A DNA stretch of 64,000 nt from a bacterium (GTDB lineage Bacteria > Sumerlaeota > Sumerlaeia > SLMS01). The notes beneath the pieces are model-generated. The model did no database searches and was not told the DNA's origin. It saw only the letters and a program-made list of their open reading frames with translations. Numbering within the stretch: position 1 is the stretch's first letter; each line of letters begins with the position of its first letter. Location: positions 1 through 64,000 of the forward strand of contig WGMQ01000047.1 of the NCBI GenBank assembly GCA_016125005.1, written 5' to 3'. Position numbers and translations under genes: made by a program. Of this stretch, positions 29,518 through 39,189 are shown piece by piece.

Positions 29518-29858
29518 TGGCTGCTTCTGACTGAAAAATAGATCCCGGCCCAAACCGGGGGCGAAGGGTCGGGAGCGGTGCCGCTCGCTGTCAAGGAAAA
29601 CGAACACCTCCGGGGTTTGCGCCGAAGTGGTGCGGGATTCCTGCCGTGTTGATTGTAATCGAGCGGGGACTGTTTTCGGTGCAATTACAATCCGCATTCG
29701 AAAAATGCAAAGAGTACGCGAATGATTTCGACGCCTATTTTCACGTTGACGTGTCTTCACGCCAGCAAACCAAATGGCAACGCAATAACCGGCAACTCTC
29801 ACTCGGGGGATTCCCTGAGGTGCGGCACAAAGAGACCCACAATCAGAAGGAGCAAGAC

Positions 29859-32267
29859 ATGAGGAAGCATCATCACTTTGCATCGGCGGTGGCGATTGCA
29901 GCGCTCCTCCCGATGTCCCTGTCCGCGGCCTACGTGCCGGGATCCCTGGTGGCCCACTGGCCGATGGACGAGACCGATACCAACGTGAAGACGTTGGAGG
30001 ACACATCCGGGAATAACAACACCGGCATCTTCACCGAAGGACCCGCGGTCCTTGGGTTCCAGACGGGAAGCGGGGGAAACTTCACCACGACCGGTCCGAC
30101 GATCAATTCCGTGACGAAGAACGCTTTCGAGTTCGATGGGAACGACGACCTGTTGATCGTCCCCGACTCAGCGGCGTTCGATTCGGCGGCCACCCAGGGT
30201 TCGATCTCCTTCTGGATCAATACCGACCTCGACGCGCGCATGTCGATCCTGCGCGGTCGCAACACGGCGGATGACAACTACACCGGTCCGGCCCTCGAAA
30301 AGACAGGCAGCTCCGGCTCTGCCGCCTACCGGGTGTTCTTCAACCCGAACGTGGCGGAGGCAGCCTACTTCATGGCCGAGGCTCTCCCCACGAACAACGT
30401 CTGGCAGCACTACGTTTTCGTGTGGGATTACAGCGCCAGCGACTCGGGCAACGCGGCGAACCCCAACCGCGTGAAGTGCTATGTGAACGGTGTACTGACC
30501 ACGAATCGCACCAGCTCCGGCGGCAGCGGTGACTCTGGCTTCACGACTCCTCCCACCTGGGGCGAACTGATCTTCGGTGGGCGCTACTCCCTGACCGATG
30601 CAAGCGCCGGCACCTACCGCGCCTTTGACGGTGAGATGGGCGAGATTGCGATCTACAACACCGCACTCGACGCGACAGCCGCGGCCAACCTCTACAACAA
30701 TGGTGTGAACCCGGGTGCCTCAGACCTGATCGGCTACTGGGATTTCTCGGAGGGATCCGGCGCCACCGTCGCTGACGATTCGACCAACGACAACACCATG
30801 CAGGTTGCCAACTGGGAACCGACCCTCCCCGTCGCCACTGTGGGCAACGGGCCGACCTTTGCCGCCGCAAATTCGACGAACAAGCCCAGCTACATCAGCC
30901 AGGCCCTCGAGTTCGACGGCACCAGCGACGCCATCCGCGTTCCTGACAGTACCAGCCTCGACTTCAACAAGGGTCAGGGCTCGATCGTGTTCTGGGCCTA
31001 CTTCGATTCGAATGCGCGCACCAACATCATCGGCGACACGTCGGGCGGCATCATTGGCCAGATCAGCAGCTCGCTGCGCATGGCCTTCAAGGCGGCCAAT
31101 AGCTCCGATTTCCTCCAGACCACTGCGGCGGGCACCACCGTTCCTGCCGGCGAGTGGGTCCACTACGCCTACGTCTTCGACCAGTCCCAGTCGGCAGGTA
31201 CCACTGCCGCTCCGAACCGCGTGAAGATCTATCGCAACGGCGTGGCCCTCGCCAACGGAACCACGAACCTCGACACCACGTTTACGACGATCGGCACCAC
31301 CGCTGACTGGATCATCGGGCGTAAGGAAAACATCACCGATGTGACGAACGCGCGCTGGCTGAATGGACAGTTGGCCGATATGGCCATCTTCAGCGCTCCG
31401 CTTTCCGCTTCGGATATCGCGGACATCGTCGCCAACGGCGTGACGGCCTTCCTGCCGACCCCTGAGTCACCCACCGTCACGACCAACGCTGGCTTGACGC
31501 TCGGCCGCGCGGCCACGGCCCAGATCACGTCTGCCGCACTCGCGGCGACCGACTCGCTCGAAGGTGCCTCCAGCCTCACCTACACGGTGACCACGGCTCC
31601 GACCCGCGGCGTGCTCTCCTCCAATACCTTCACCCAGGCCGACATCAACGGTGGCACGGTGACCTACACCAGCACCGGCACCGCTGGCGCGGACTCCTTC
31701 GAGTTCTCCCTCTCCGATGGAACGGCCGCGGCTCCCGTGACCGGCACCTTCGCCATCACCGTCACGCCCAGCGTCGACACCGATCGCGACGGAATCCCGG
31801 ACGCCGTGGAAACCACGATCGGCACCCAGGCCAACAACAAGGACTCCGACAACGACACGATCGAGGACGGCGTTGAGCGTGCCATTGGCACGAACCCCAA
31901 CTCCGACACCGACCCGATTGTCGGCAACCGCACTGACACCGACGGCGACGGCATCCCGGATGCCTACGACTCGGCTCCCTCCAACGCCGACAGCGACTCC
32001 GACGGCTACCGCGATGGTTATGAGTACGCCTACAACGGCACCACCACGCTGGCGGGCACGCCTCCCCTTGGTGATGCCAACGGCGATACGCTCAAGAACG
32101 CTGCGGACGCCACGCTGATCCTCGAGGCCTTCCTCGAAGTCTCGACGCTGGCCGTCGACGACGAGCAGGTCGACATCAACCGCGACGGCATCGTGGATAA
32201 CGTGGATGCGGTGCTGCTCTATCAGTGGGCACTGACGAACATCTCCGCGATCCCCTTCCCGAAGTAA
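29859..32267 (+). CDS. Secreted protein with two LamG-like domains, cadherin-like segment, TSP3 calcium repeats and C-terminal dockerin-like module
   Basis: Signal peptide; LVAHWPMDET...; DTDRDGIPDAVE, DTDGDGIPDAYD repeats; GDANGDTLKNAADATLILEAF and DINRDGIVDNVDAVLLYQW. Confidence 0.85.
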   Translation: MRKHHHFASAVAIAALLPMSLSAAYVPGSLVAHWPMDETDTNVKTLEDTSGNNNTGIFTEGPAVLGFQTGSGGNFTTTGPTINSVTKNAFEFDGNDDLLIVPDSAAFDSAATQGSISFWINTDLDARMSILRGRNTADDNYTGPALEKTGSSGSAAYRVFFNPNVAEAAYFMAEALPTNNVWQHYVFVWDYSASDSGNAANPNRVKCYVNGVLTTNRTSSGGSGDSGFTTPPTWGELIFGGRYSLTDASAGTYRAFDGEMGEIAIYNTALDATAAANLYNNGVNPGASDLIGYWDFSEGSGATVADDSTNDNTMQVANWEPTLPVATVGNGPTFAAANSTNKPSYISQALEFDGTSDAIRVPDSTSLDFNKGQGSIVFWAYFDSNARTNIIGDTSGGIIGQISSSLRMAFKAANSSDFLQTTAAGTTVPAGEWVHYAYVFDQSQSAGTTAAPNRVKIYRNGVALANGTTNLDTTFTTIGTTADWIIGRKENITDVTNARWLNGQLADMAIFSAPLSASDIADIVANGVTAFLPTPESPTVTTNAGLTLGRAATAQITSAALAATDSLEGASSLTYTVTTAPTRGVLSSNTFTQADINGGTVTYTSTGTAGADSFEFSLSDGTAAAPVTGTFAITVTPSVDTDRDGIPDAVETTIGTQANNKDSDNDTIEDGVERAIGTNPNSDTDPIVGNRTDTDGDGIPDAYDSAPSNADSDSDGYRDGYEYAYNGTTTLAGTPPLGDANGDTLKNAADATLILEAFLEVSTLAVDDEQVDINRDGIVDNVDAVLLYQWALTNISAIPFPK

Positions 32268-32295
32268 CGGGAAAGCGATCCATGAAGTCACATCG

Positions 32296-32325
32296 CGACG
32301 GGGGCAGGGAAACCTGCCCCCGTCG
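32296..32325. terminator. Strong hairpin between convergent genes
   Basis: cgacgggggcagg-gaaa-cctgcccccgtcg. Confidence 0.6.
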
Positions 32326-32329
32326 TGCG

Positions 32330-33217
32330 TTACCGGCCCAGAGTTTTGGCGAGTAGGCGGCCGACGGCGTCCCTGGCGACCATGCGCCCCAGGCGGAGCA
32401 GCCGTGGCCATTTGGGGGGCACTGTATAGACACCGTAGCCCGGCCAGATAAATCGGAAGTGATGAGACTGGTTCACTTCCCGCTCCGCCTCCTCCCACGT
32501 GCGGCAGCCGGGGAGCAATGTGCCAGGCTCCAGATCGCGCAGATGGCAATGCAGCACGCGCGACATGGTCCGGATGAGGCAGGGTTGAGCCAGCGGCGTG
32601 TTCCACTCCTCGCCGATGATGAGTTCCCGCGCATCCGACTTATAGACAGCGTTGCGGAACGGAGGCTGGTCACGCTGGCGATCCGCGGTCGTGGCCTGAT
32701 CAATCGGGTGTCCGTTGCGCTTGAGGAACGAGGCGGCGTATCCGGCACGCCAAGCCTCCAGAAGTTGCATCATCACGGGAGTGCGGCGATAGGCGAAGAG
32801 CCCCATGCTGCGCTCGGGGAAGATGTCCGGCGCATCCGCCGAGTTGCGGCTGTTGGGATCGCGGAAGTTCCGATAGCTGTCGCGCTCCGGCGCCAGCTTG
32901 CAGGCGTAGTCATAACGATCGAGGCAGTCGAAGAGTTCGTCCAGCCGTCCCATCACCCAAAGGTCGCTGTCCAAGCCCAGGGTTCGCTCGAAAGGTGTCT
33001 CAAGCCACGCGACGATTCGGTTGTAGTTCCGCGCGGCGCGACGTTCAGCCGGGATGATGACGATCTCGGCTGGGAAGTCGGATTCGACTTCCACATCAGT
33101 GTGGACGACGACAGGGAGTTCAGGGTGGTGCCTGCGCAGGCTCCTGAGCAGTTCGCGCGTTTCGCGAAGCGACTCCGCACCGGCGGCAGTGATGATGATT
33201 CCGCGCTCGCGCGTCAT
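32330..33217 (-). CDS. Glycosyltransferase-like protein (GT-A fold, DSD motif)
   Basis: GIIITAAGAESLRETRELLRSLRRHHPELPVVVHTD...TLGLDSDLWVMGRLDELFDCLDRYD. Confidence 0.6.
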   Translation of the reverse strand: MTRERGIIITAAGAESLRETRELLRSLRRHHPELPVVVHTDVEVESDFPAEIVIIPAERRAARNYNRIVAWLETPFERTLGLDSDLWVMGRLDELFDCLDRYDYACKLAPERDSYRNFRDPNSRNSADAPDIFPERSMGLFAYRRTPVMMQLLEAWRAGYAASFLKRNGHPIDQATTADRQRDQPPFRNAVYKSDARELIIGEEWNTPLAQPCLIRTMSRVLHCHLRDLEPGTLLPGCRTWEEAEREVNQSHHFRFIWPGYGVYTVPPKWPRLLRLGRMVARDAVGRLLAKTLGR

Positions 33218-34194
33218 TCGATCTCTCCGGCCTGACGGCGTCGGTCAAGGCGACGCACCACGGCGTACAGCATGGCAAGGGTCGGCGTGTCGACTCCCGC
33301 GGCGCGGGCTCGCCGCAGCGGCTCGCCCAGAATCGCCTCCACCTCCAGCGGTCGACCGGCCTCGTAGTCCAGCTGCATGGAGCTGCGATAGGCGCCGATG
33401 GTCTCCGTTGCGTCGAACATGCGCTGGATGAAGCTCTCCGGCACGGGGGCGCCACAGGCATTGGCGGCGGCGCGAACTTCCATCATCAGGCGGTGCGCGA
33501 CGGCGCGCAGCTCCGGGTCCCTCATGACGGCTTCCGCGTGGGCGTGACCAGCCCCAACGCCAAGCCCATTGAACGGCACATTCCACATGAGCTTCTCCCA
33601 GCGGATCAGGCCGATGGAATCGCTCACCTCGCAGGGGAAATCCGCGTCGATGAAGAGTTGCGCGAGCTGATGGGTGCGTTCCGTGGCGGGGCCGGTCAAC
33701 TCGGCCAGGCGGATGCGCCCGTGGTCGGTGTGGCGGATCAGGCCCGGCTCGGGGCGGGTGCTGCAAAGGAATGCGACCGCACCCAAGACCCGCTCGCGTG
33801 CCGGTACTCCAGGATGGAGGGTCTCCAGCGCGGCAGCGATCGCGTCCTCGTTGCCGAGCCCGTTCTGCAGCGTCAGCACGACCGTCGACTCGTGACAGGT
33901 GTGTCTCAGAAGTTCCGGAAAGGCGCCGTTCTCGGTGGCCTTCATGCCTACAAGGACCAGGTCGCAGGGACCTAGCGATTGCGCGTCTGTACAGACAGGC
34001 ACCCGCAGGTCAAAGTCCCCCTGCCAGGAACGGATGCGATAGCCGTGCTCGCGCACCGCGTCGTAGTCGGAGCGGGCCAGAAGATGAACGTTGCTGCCGG
34101 CGCGGGCCATCCGGACGCCGTAGAGGGCGCCCAGGGCTCCGGCGCCGATCACGCCGATCCGGCCGCGAAACTTCCCGCTGCTTGTGGTACTCAT
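33214..34194 (-). CDS. panE: 2-dehydropantoate 2-reductase (ketopantoate reductase family)
   Basis: RIGVIGAGALGALYGVRMARAGSNVHLLAR; VVLTLQNGLGNED; LMWNVPFNGLG. Confidence 0.88.
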   Translation of the reverse strand: MSTTSSGKFRGRIGVIGAGALGALYGVRMARAGSNVHLLARSDYDAVREHGYRIRSWQGDFDLRVPVCTDAQSLGPCDLVLVGMKATENGAFPELLRHTCHESTVVLTLQNGLGNEDAIAAALETLHPGVPARERVLGAVAFLCSTRPEPGLIRHTDHGRIRLAELTGPATERTHQLAQLFIDADFPCEVSDSIGLIRWEKLMWNVPFNGLGVGAGHAHAEAVMRDPELRAVAHRLMMEVRAAANACGAPVPESFIQRMFDATETIGAYRSSMQLDYEAGRPLEVEAILGEPLRRARAAGVDTPTLAMLYAVVRRLDRRRQAGEIE

Positions 34195-34204
34195 GGGTCG
34201 TTGC

Positions 34205-36631
34205 TTACCTGTCTTCGGTGATGGGCCGCGGCCTTAGCGAGCCTTCCGGCAGCCAGCGCTTCAGGGAGTTGACGAGATCGCTGTCGGAGAGCGGCTTGGT
34301 GAGGAAGTCATTCATGCCCGCCTCCAGACATTTCTCGCGGTCGCCCTCCATGGCGTTTGCCGTCAGGGCGATGATCGGTGCCGTTCCCTTGCTCGAGGGC
34401 AACGCCCGAATGGCTCGCGTCGCGTCGTAGCCGTCCATCTCCGGCATCTGGCAGTCCATCAGGATCACGTCGTACTTGGCGCGGCTGACCTTTTCCACCG
34501 CCTCGACACCGTGCGAGGCCACGTCCACCTCGCAACCGAGGCGGGATAGCATCGTCTTGGCGACTCGCTGGTTGATCATGTTGTCCTCTGCCAGAAGGAG
34601 TCGGGGAGGGCTGCCATCGGGCATGACAAGGCGATGGGCGGTCAGCTTCGCAACGATGGTGCTGGGGGCGGCCGGCTCGGGAACCAGCGCGAGCGGTAGC
34701 GTGAACCAGAAAGTGGAACCGCGCCCCGGCTCGCTTTCGACCCCGATGGTCCCACCCATCAGTTCCACAAGCTTGCGGCAGATCGCGAGCCCGAGCCCCG
34801 TTCCGCCGTGGCGACGTGTCGATGTTGAATCCAGCTGGCCGAACGCCAGGAAAAGGCGGTGCCGCTGTCCCTCTGGAATACCAGGCCCCGTGTCCTTGAT
34901 CCGGAATGTATAGACAAAGCGATCTTCCCCGTCGGCCTTGCCGTCCACGCTTAGGCGAACCTCCCCCCGGTCGGTGAACTTGAGCGCGTTACCGATCAGG
35001 TTCAGGAGGATCTGGCGGAGACGGCGGTTGTCGCCTTCTACATGGCGGGGGAGCCGATCAGGGAAGTGGAGCTTGAGTTCGAGGTACTTGCAGGTGGCGC
35101 GGGAACTCAGAAGGCGAATGACTTCCTCGCAGACGAGGGAAAGTTCGAATGGCTCGTTCCGCACTTCCATCTTGCCCGCTTCGACCTTTGAAAGATCGAG
35201 GATGTCATTGATGAGCGATAGGAGAGCCTCAGCCGACTGAACGACGGTACGGGCCTGGTCGGACTGTTCCTCCGACAAGGGCGAATCGACCAGCAGGTTT
35301 GCCATGCCGATGATGCCGTTGAGCGGCGTCCGAATTTCGTGGCTGACCGTGGCAAGGAACTCACTCTTGGCGCGTGTCGCTGCCTCCGCCGCATCACGGG
35401 CAGCGATCAGGTCGGCCTCGTGTTGCTTGCGATCGGTGACATCGCGGGTGGTGATGGCGAGGCCGTCGCCCACGGCCACGACCTGATGCTTGAGCCACGC
35501 GCCGCGCAGCCCGGGAGCATCAGTCTGGTATTCCTCCTCCAGCGGGATGCGCGTTTCGACCACGCGGACGAAGCGGTGAAGATAATCTCCGGCGAGGATC
35601 ATGGAAAAAATCGGCGAGAATCGCTGCCCGATCAGGTCGGCGCGCTCGCGCGACAGCATGGCAGCACCGCGGTTGTTCGATTCGACGAACTCGAAGTCCT
35701 CGATGATCCCGTCGGAACTGCGGACCGCGCGCAGCAGGTAGAAGGAATCGAGGCCACCCTCCGCTGCCGCGCGGAATCGGGCTTCGCTCTCCTGAAGTGC
35801 CTTGGTCGAACGGCGCTGTTCGGAAAGATCCCGGACGACAGCGATGATCTCCTCGCGGCCATTGGCCGCCACGGTCGTCAGCGTCACCTCGCTGTAGAGC
35901 TGAGTGTCGTTGCCGCGACGGAACACCCAGTCGAAGCGGTGCAGCCCCTTCAGCTCTGCAAGCGCGATCATCTGCTGGAACTTCGGCCCCGATGGGCGTC
36001 CATCCGGCTGGATGACCGGAGAGATCGTACCGACCTCCACATTCAGGAGGGCCGATTTCCCATCCACGCCAAGGACCCGCATCGTGGCCATGTTGCAGTC
36101 GAGGATGCGGCCTTCGTACAGCATGATGATCGGGTCGCCCAGCGAATCGAACAAGCGGCGAAAGCGCTGCTCGGCCTCGACGCGGCTGGTGATGTCGAGC
36201 TGGGTGCCTGCCATGCGGATCGGCGCCCCGGAAGGATCCTTCTCGACGACCGAACCGCGATCCAGGATCCAGCGATAGGTGCCATCGGCGCCGCGCAGGC
36301 GATACTCGCTCTCGTAGGTGGTGGTTTTCCCCTCCAGGTGTTGCTGGAGTTGCTGGAATACCATCTCGCGATCATCGGGGTGAAGGAGCTCGGCCCAGGA
36401 CTCGTGTCCCATTCCGCGGCTGCGCTCGGGGAAGCCCAGCATCCGCAGCCATCCCTCGTTCACCCACCCCTTGTTGTCACGAATATTCCAGTCCCAGGCG
36501 CCCAGACCCGTCGCGTTCAGGGCAGCCCAACACGCGGAGAGAATCGGTGCCGGTGGCAGACGATCACCCGTCCCCCCCGTCTGCTCCGTTTCCCCGGGAA
36601 TGCTGGCCGGGAGTTGACCGCCTTCCTCCAT
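34205..36631 (-). CDS. Hybrid sensor histidine kinase (multiple PAS, HisKA, HATPase, receiver)
   Basis: [92 protein letters not shown]. Confidence 0.95.
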   Translation of the reverse strand: MEEGGQLPASIPGETEQTGGTGDRLPPAPILSACWAALNATGLGAWDWNIRDNKGWVNEGWLRMLGFPERSRGMGHESWAELLHPDDREMVFQQLQQHLEGKTTTYESEYRLRGADGTYRWILDRGSVVEKDPSGAPIRMAGTQLDITSRVEAEQRFRRLFDSLGDPIIMLYEGRILDCNMATMRVLGVDGKSALLNVEVGTISPVIQPDGRPSGPKFQQMIALAELKGLHRFDWVFRRGNDTQLYSEVTLTTVAANGREEIIAVVRDLSEQRRSTKALQESEARFRAAAEGGLDSFYLLRAVRSSDGIIEDFEFVESNNRGAAMLSRERADLIGQRFSPIFSMILAGDYLHRFVRVVETRIPLEEEYQTDAPGLRGAWLKHQVVAVGDGLAITTRDVTDRKQHEADLIAARDAAEAATRAKSEFLATVSHEIRTPLNGIIGMANLLVDSPLSEEQSDQARTVVQSAEALLSLINDILDLSKVEAGKMEVRNEPFELSLVCEEVIRLLSSRATCKYLELKLHFPDRLPRHVEGDNRRLRQILLNLIGNALKFTDRGEVRLSVDGKADGEDRFVYTFRIKDTGPGIPEGQRHRLFLAFGQLDSTSTRRHGGTGLGLAICRKLVELMGGTIGVESEPGRGSTFWFTLPLALVPEPAAPSTIVAKLTAHRLVMPDGSPPRLLLAEDNMINQRVAKTMLSRLGCEVDVASHGVEAVEKVSRAKYDVILMDCQMPEMDGYDATRAIRALPSSKGTAPIIALTANAMEGDREKCLEAGMNDFLTKPLSDSDLVNSLKRWLPEGSLRPRPITEDR

Positions 36632-36657
36632 GCTTGATCCCGCTCCTGCCAAATGGC

Positions 36658-37737
36658 CTACCCTATCGGTATACCGAACAGGCGGACTCGGAACCAACCC
36701 TTTTCGCTTCCCCAGCCAAACATTGTCCAGAGCGGGCCGTGGCGGGACTTGAGCAGTTTCCCCGTCTTTTCGTCGCGCTTGTTGTAGTCATTCCAGAGCA
36801 GCCCGAAGAGCAGGATGCGGGCGTTGACCCGGGTGAACCGGGCGGGCTTGGCTCCGTCGCCCATCGTCTCGGTCACCTTGCGCCAACCCATATAGCCCGC
36901 CATGCCGAATAACGGGCCATGACCCGATATCTCGAAACTCTTCCGTTTTCCCGGGCTCACGGGGTTCTTGTCGCGGAGATCGAAGCTAGACCACAATGTG
37001 GGCCCGAGAACTCCGCCAAGCAGCAGGGGAGTTGTCAGGCGCACGAGTGAGTAGGTGCTGTCGCGGTAGTGGGGCTTCACCGTCTCAAGCCGGAGGTTAG
37101 CAGGACCAAGGGTGTGGAGCGAAAGAAAGCCGCTGATTCGGGTGTTGTTGTTGTGCTCCGGCTTTTCGCCGCGGATATCTGCGGGAATGTGGAGATGAGT
37201 GAACAGGAGAGGGAATCCGCCGATGCGGGCAATCTTCCCTTCCTGGTAGCCTTTCGATCGGATGCCTGTCGAGAAGGGATTCCACCAGATGCTCAGGGCC
37301 CGGATCGGTTCTGCCTTTTCCCGGCCGTAGGTACTCATGCGGTAGTTGAAGATGAATGGGAGCGAGGGAAGGAGTCCGGGAACGGATAGGTCGTGCCAGC
37401 GGAGCGACAGGATGCTCAACTCATCCTGCCCGGTCCGCTTCGACTTCTTTACGTCCGCCACCTTCACGAACAGGTTAAAGGGAATTGGCACTCCCCACAT
37501 CTTGACCAGGTCGGTATCATCGTCTGCGCCCTGATCCGAAGCATGGCTCGACTTCTTCTCTTTGTTCGAGGTCCGGGGGCTCGCGTCGTAGGCGGGCCAA
37601 AACTCCGGGGGGAGCGCTTCGCCGTGGCGGGGCAACTCTACCGCCTCGTAGAGCGAAGTCCGGTCGTTGACGCTGCATCCAACCAGCATGCCCAGCACCA
37701 ACGCCATCAGCGCCCAAAGCCAAACCGTCCCCTTCAT
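36658..37737 (-). CDS. Lipoprotein of unknown function, paralogue of the adjacent upstream gene
   Basis: Lipobox GMLVGC; PRHGEALPPEFW; C-terminus GPLWTMFGWGSEKGWFRVRLFGIPIG. Confidence 0.75.
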   Translation of the reverse strand: MKGTVWLWALMALVLGMLVGCSVNDRTSLYEAVELPRHGEALPPEFWPAYDASPRTSNKEKKSSHASDQGADDDTDLVKMWGVPIPFNLFVKVADVKKSKRTGQDELSILSLRWHDLSVPGLLPSLPFIFNYRMSTYGREKAEPIRALSIWWNPFSTGIRSKGYQEGKIARIGGFPLLFTHLHIPADIRGEKPEHNNNTRISGFLSLHTLGPANLRLETVKPHYRDSTYSLVRLTTPLLLGGVLGPTLWSSFDLRDKNPVSPGKRKSFEISGHGPLFGMAGYMGWRKVTETMGDGAKPARFTRVNARILLFGLLWNDYNKRDEKTGKLLKSRHGPLWTMFGWGSEKGWFRVRLFGIPIG

Positions 37738-37749
37738 CTCACACCCTCC

Positions 37750-38769
37750 TTACCCGATTGGAATGAATAGTACCCTCACCTTGAATCGATCGCCGGAATG
37801 GCCCCAGCCGAACATCGACCAAAGCGGGCCGCTGCGGTCGCGAACGCGGGCGCCGGTCTCGGCGTCGCGCTTGGTGTAGTGATGCCAGAGGAGCCCGCCG
37901 AGCACATGAACGTTGTGGCGACCCGTTTTCCCGCCTCCGGCGGAGGCCGGTTCAACGCGGTCTTCGAAATACCCCAGAACCCCGGCCAACGGTCCGTGAC
38001 CGATCAAACGCCGCTTGCCGCCATGCTGCGGGTCGGTCAGTCGGACACTATAATCCGTCCAGAGCATCGCGCCCAGTCCGCCACCGAGCGCCACGGGAAG
38101 AGCCACATAGCCACGGCTGCTGCGCGTCGTCGGGTCGTCTGCCACCTTGGTGTCGGCGCCGAACGTCGCCCAGGCGGGCCCAAGCGTCCACAGCGTCGTC
38201 GTGCCGTGGAGCCGCTTGGACGTACCGGCCTTGCTGTCATTGCGGGCGATCTTTAGGTCCGCGAAAAGGAGCGGAAGTCCCTGCGCCCGGATCTGGTAGC
38301 GCTCGTCCACCTTTCCGATGGCGCGGTCCTCGAAGACAAAAGGCGAGTAGGTGATGGCGCGGAACCCGATGGGACGATCCGTGCCCCGTTCGTATTGATA
38401 GAGGCGCCACTTGATGCGGTAGGGGAGAGTGGTCATCAGCATCGGCGACGCGATGTCATTCCACACGAAGCTGGTTGCCTGCGCCTTCTCCAGCGGCGCC
38501 GCTGCGTCCTTGGGTCGATCGACCTCGAACAGGTAGGCACTGGCGTTGAAGGGGAGCGGCCAGTTGAAAGCCTCGGCGACGCTCAGCGTTTGGTCCGATT
38601 TGGCCTCACGGGCCTCCTGCATTCCGACCCAAATGTCCTCCGAGAGCGGCTTGCCATGTCGGGGAGAGTCCTCTTTCTTGAAGTACTCCGACCGCCGGGT
38701 GAAAGAACAACTCGACAGTACCGCGACCGCGATGAGGAGCAAGATTGGTAACTTTAGCAGGGGACCCAT
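37750..38769 (-). CDS. Lipoprotein of unknown function, paralogue of the adjacent downstream gene
   Basis: Lipobox AVLSSC; PRHGKPLSEDIW; C-terminus GPLWSMFGWGHSGDRFKVRVLFIPIG. Confidence 0.75.
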   Translation of the reverse strand: MGPLLKLPILLLIAVAVLSSCSFTRRSEYFKKEDSPRHGKPLSEDIWVGMQEAREAKSDQTLSVAEAFNWPLPFNASAYLFEVDRPKDAAAPLEKAQATSFVWNDIASPMLMTTLPYRIKWRLYQYERGTDRPIGFRAITYSPFVFEDRAIGKVDERYQIRAQGLPLLFADLKIARNDSKAGTSKRLHGTTTLWTLGPAWATFGADTKVADDPTTRSSRGYVALPVALGGGLGAMLWTDYSVRLTDPQHGGKRRLIGHGPLAGVLGYFEDRVEPASAGGGKTGRHNVHVLGGLLWHHYTKRDAETGARVRDRSGPLWSMFGWGHSGDRFKVRVLFIPIG

Positions 38770-38830
38770 GAGTCAATCCTTTGGCGGAATGAAAAACTAA
38801 ATTGCTCTGTGCGTCAAATGAAACGTTTGG

Positions 38831-38874
38831 AAAATATAATCCGGGGCGGCACGCTGATGATCGCGCCGCCCCGG
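38831..38874 (-). terminator. Terminator of the TM2-domain gene
   Basis: ccggggcggc...gccgccccgg hairpin then T-rich attatatttt on the minus strand. Confidence 0.7.
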
Positions 38875-38902
38875 ACGGTTGCCAAGCACTTCGGCGCGGG
38901 AA

Positions 38903-39139
38903 TCAGAACCAGGCCTTGCCGCCGCGCACGTAGATTTCCTCGAACTCCTCATCGCTCTTGGTCAGGTAGATGATCCCTTCGACCAGACCGATGAGCCCGC
39001 CGAGGCCAAAAAAGCAGGAGAGCACGATGCGGATGATTCCGCCCGTCACGTCACCCAGAATGAAGCGGTGGATGCCAAGGCCTCCAAAGAGGATGCCGAG
39101 AATGCCGCAGAGGACTCGATTGCTGGAACCTGATGCCAT
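38903..39139 (-). CDS. TM2-domain membrane protein
   Basis: VLCGILGILFGGLGIHRFILGDVTGGIIRIVLSCFFGLGGLIGLVEGIIYL. Confidence 0.9.
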   Translation of the reverse strand: MASGSSNRVLCGILGILFGGLGIHRFILGDVTGGIIRIVLSCFFGLGGLIGLVEGIIYLTKSDEEFEEIYVRGGKAWF

Positions 39140-39189
39140 GAAACTCGCTCCTGATGTGGGGGATTGGGTGGGGAAGCGAAGATTCCCGG

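Noticed and set aside
33214-34194. Considered whether the panE-like and glycosyltransferase pair form a biosynthetic cluster
   Set aside because: Only an ATGA-type overlap links them; no further pathway genes support a cluster.
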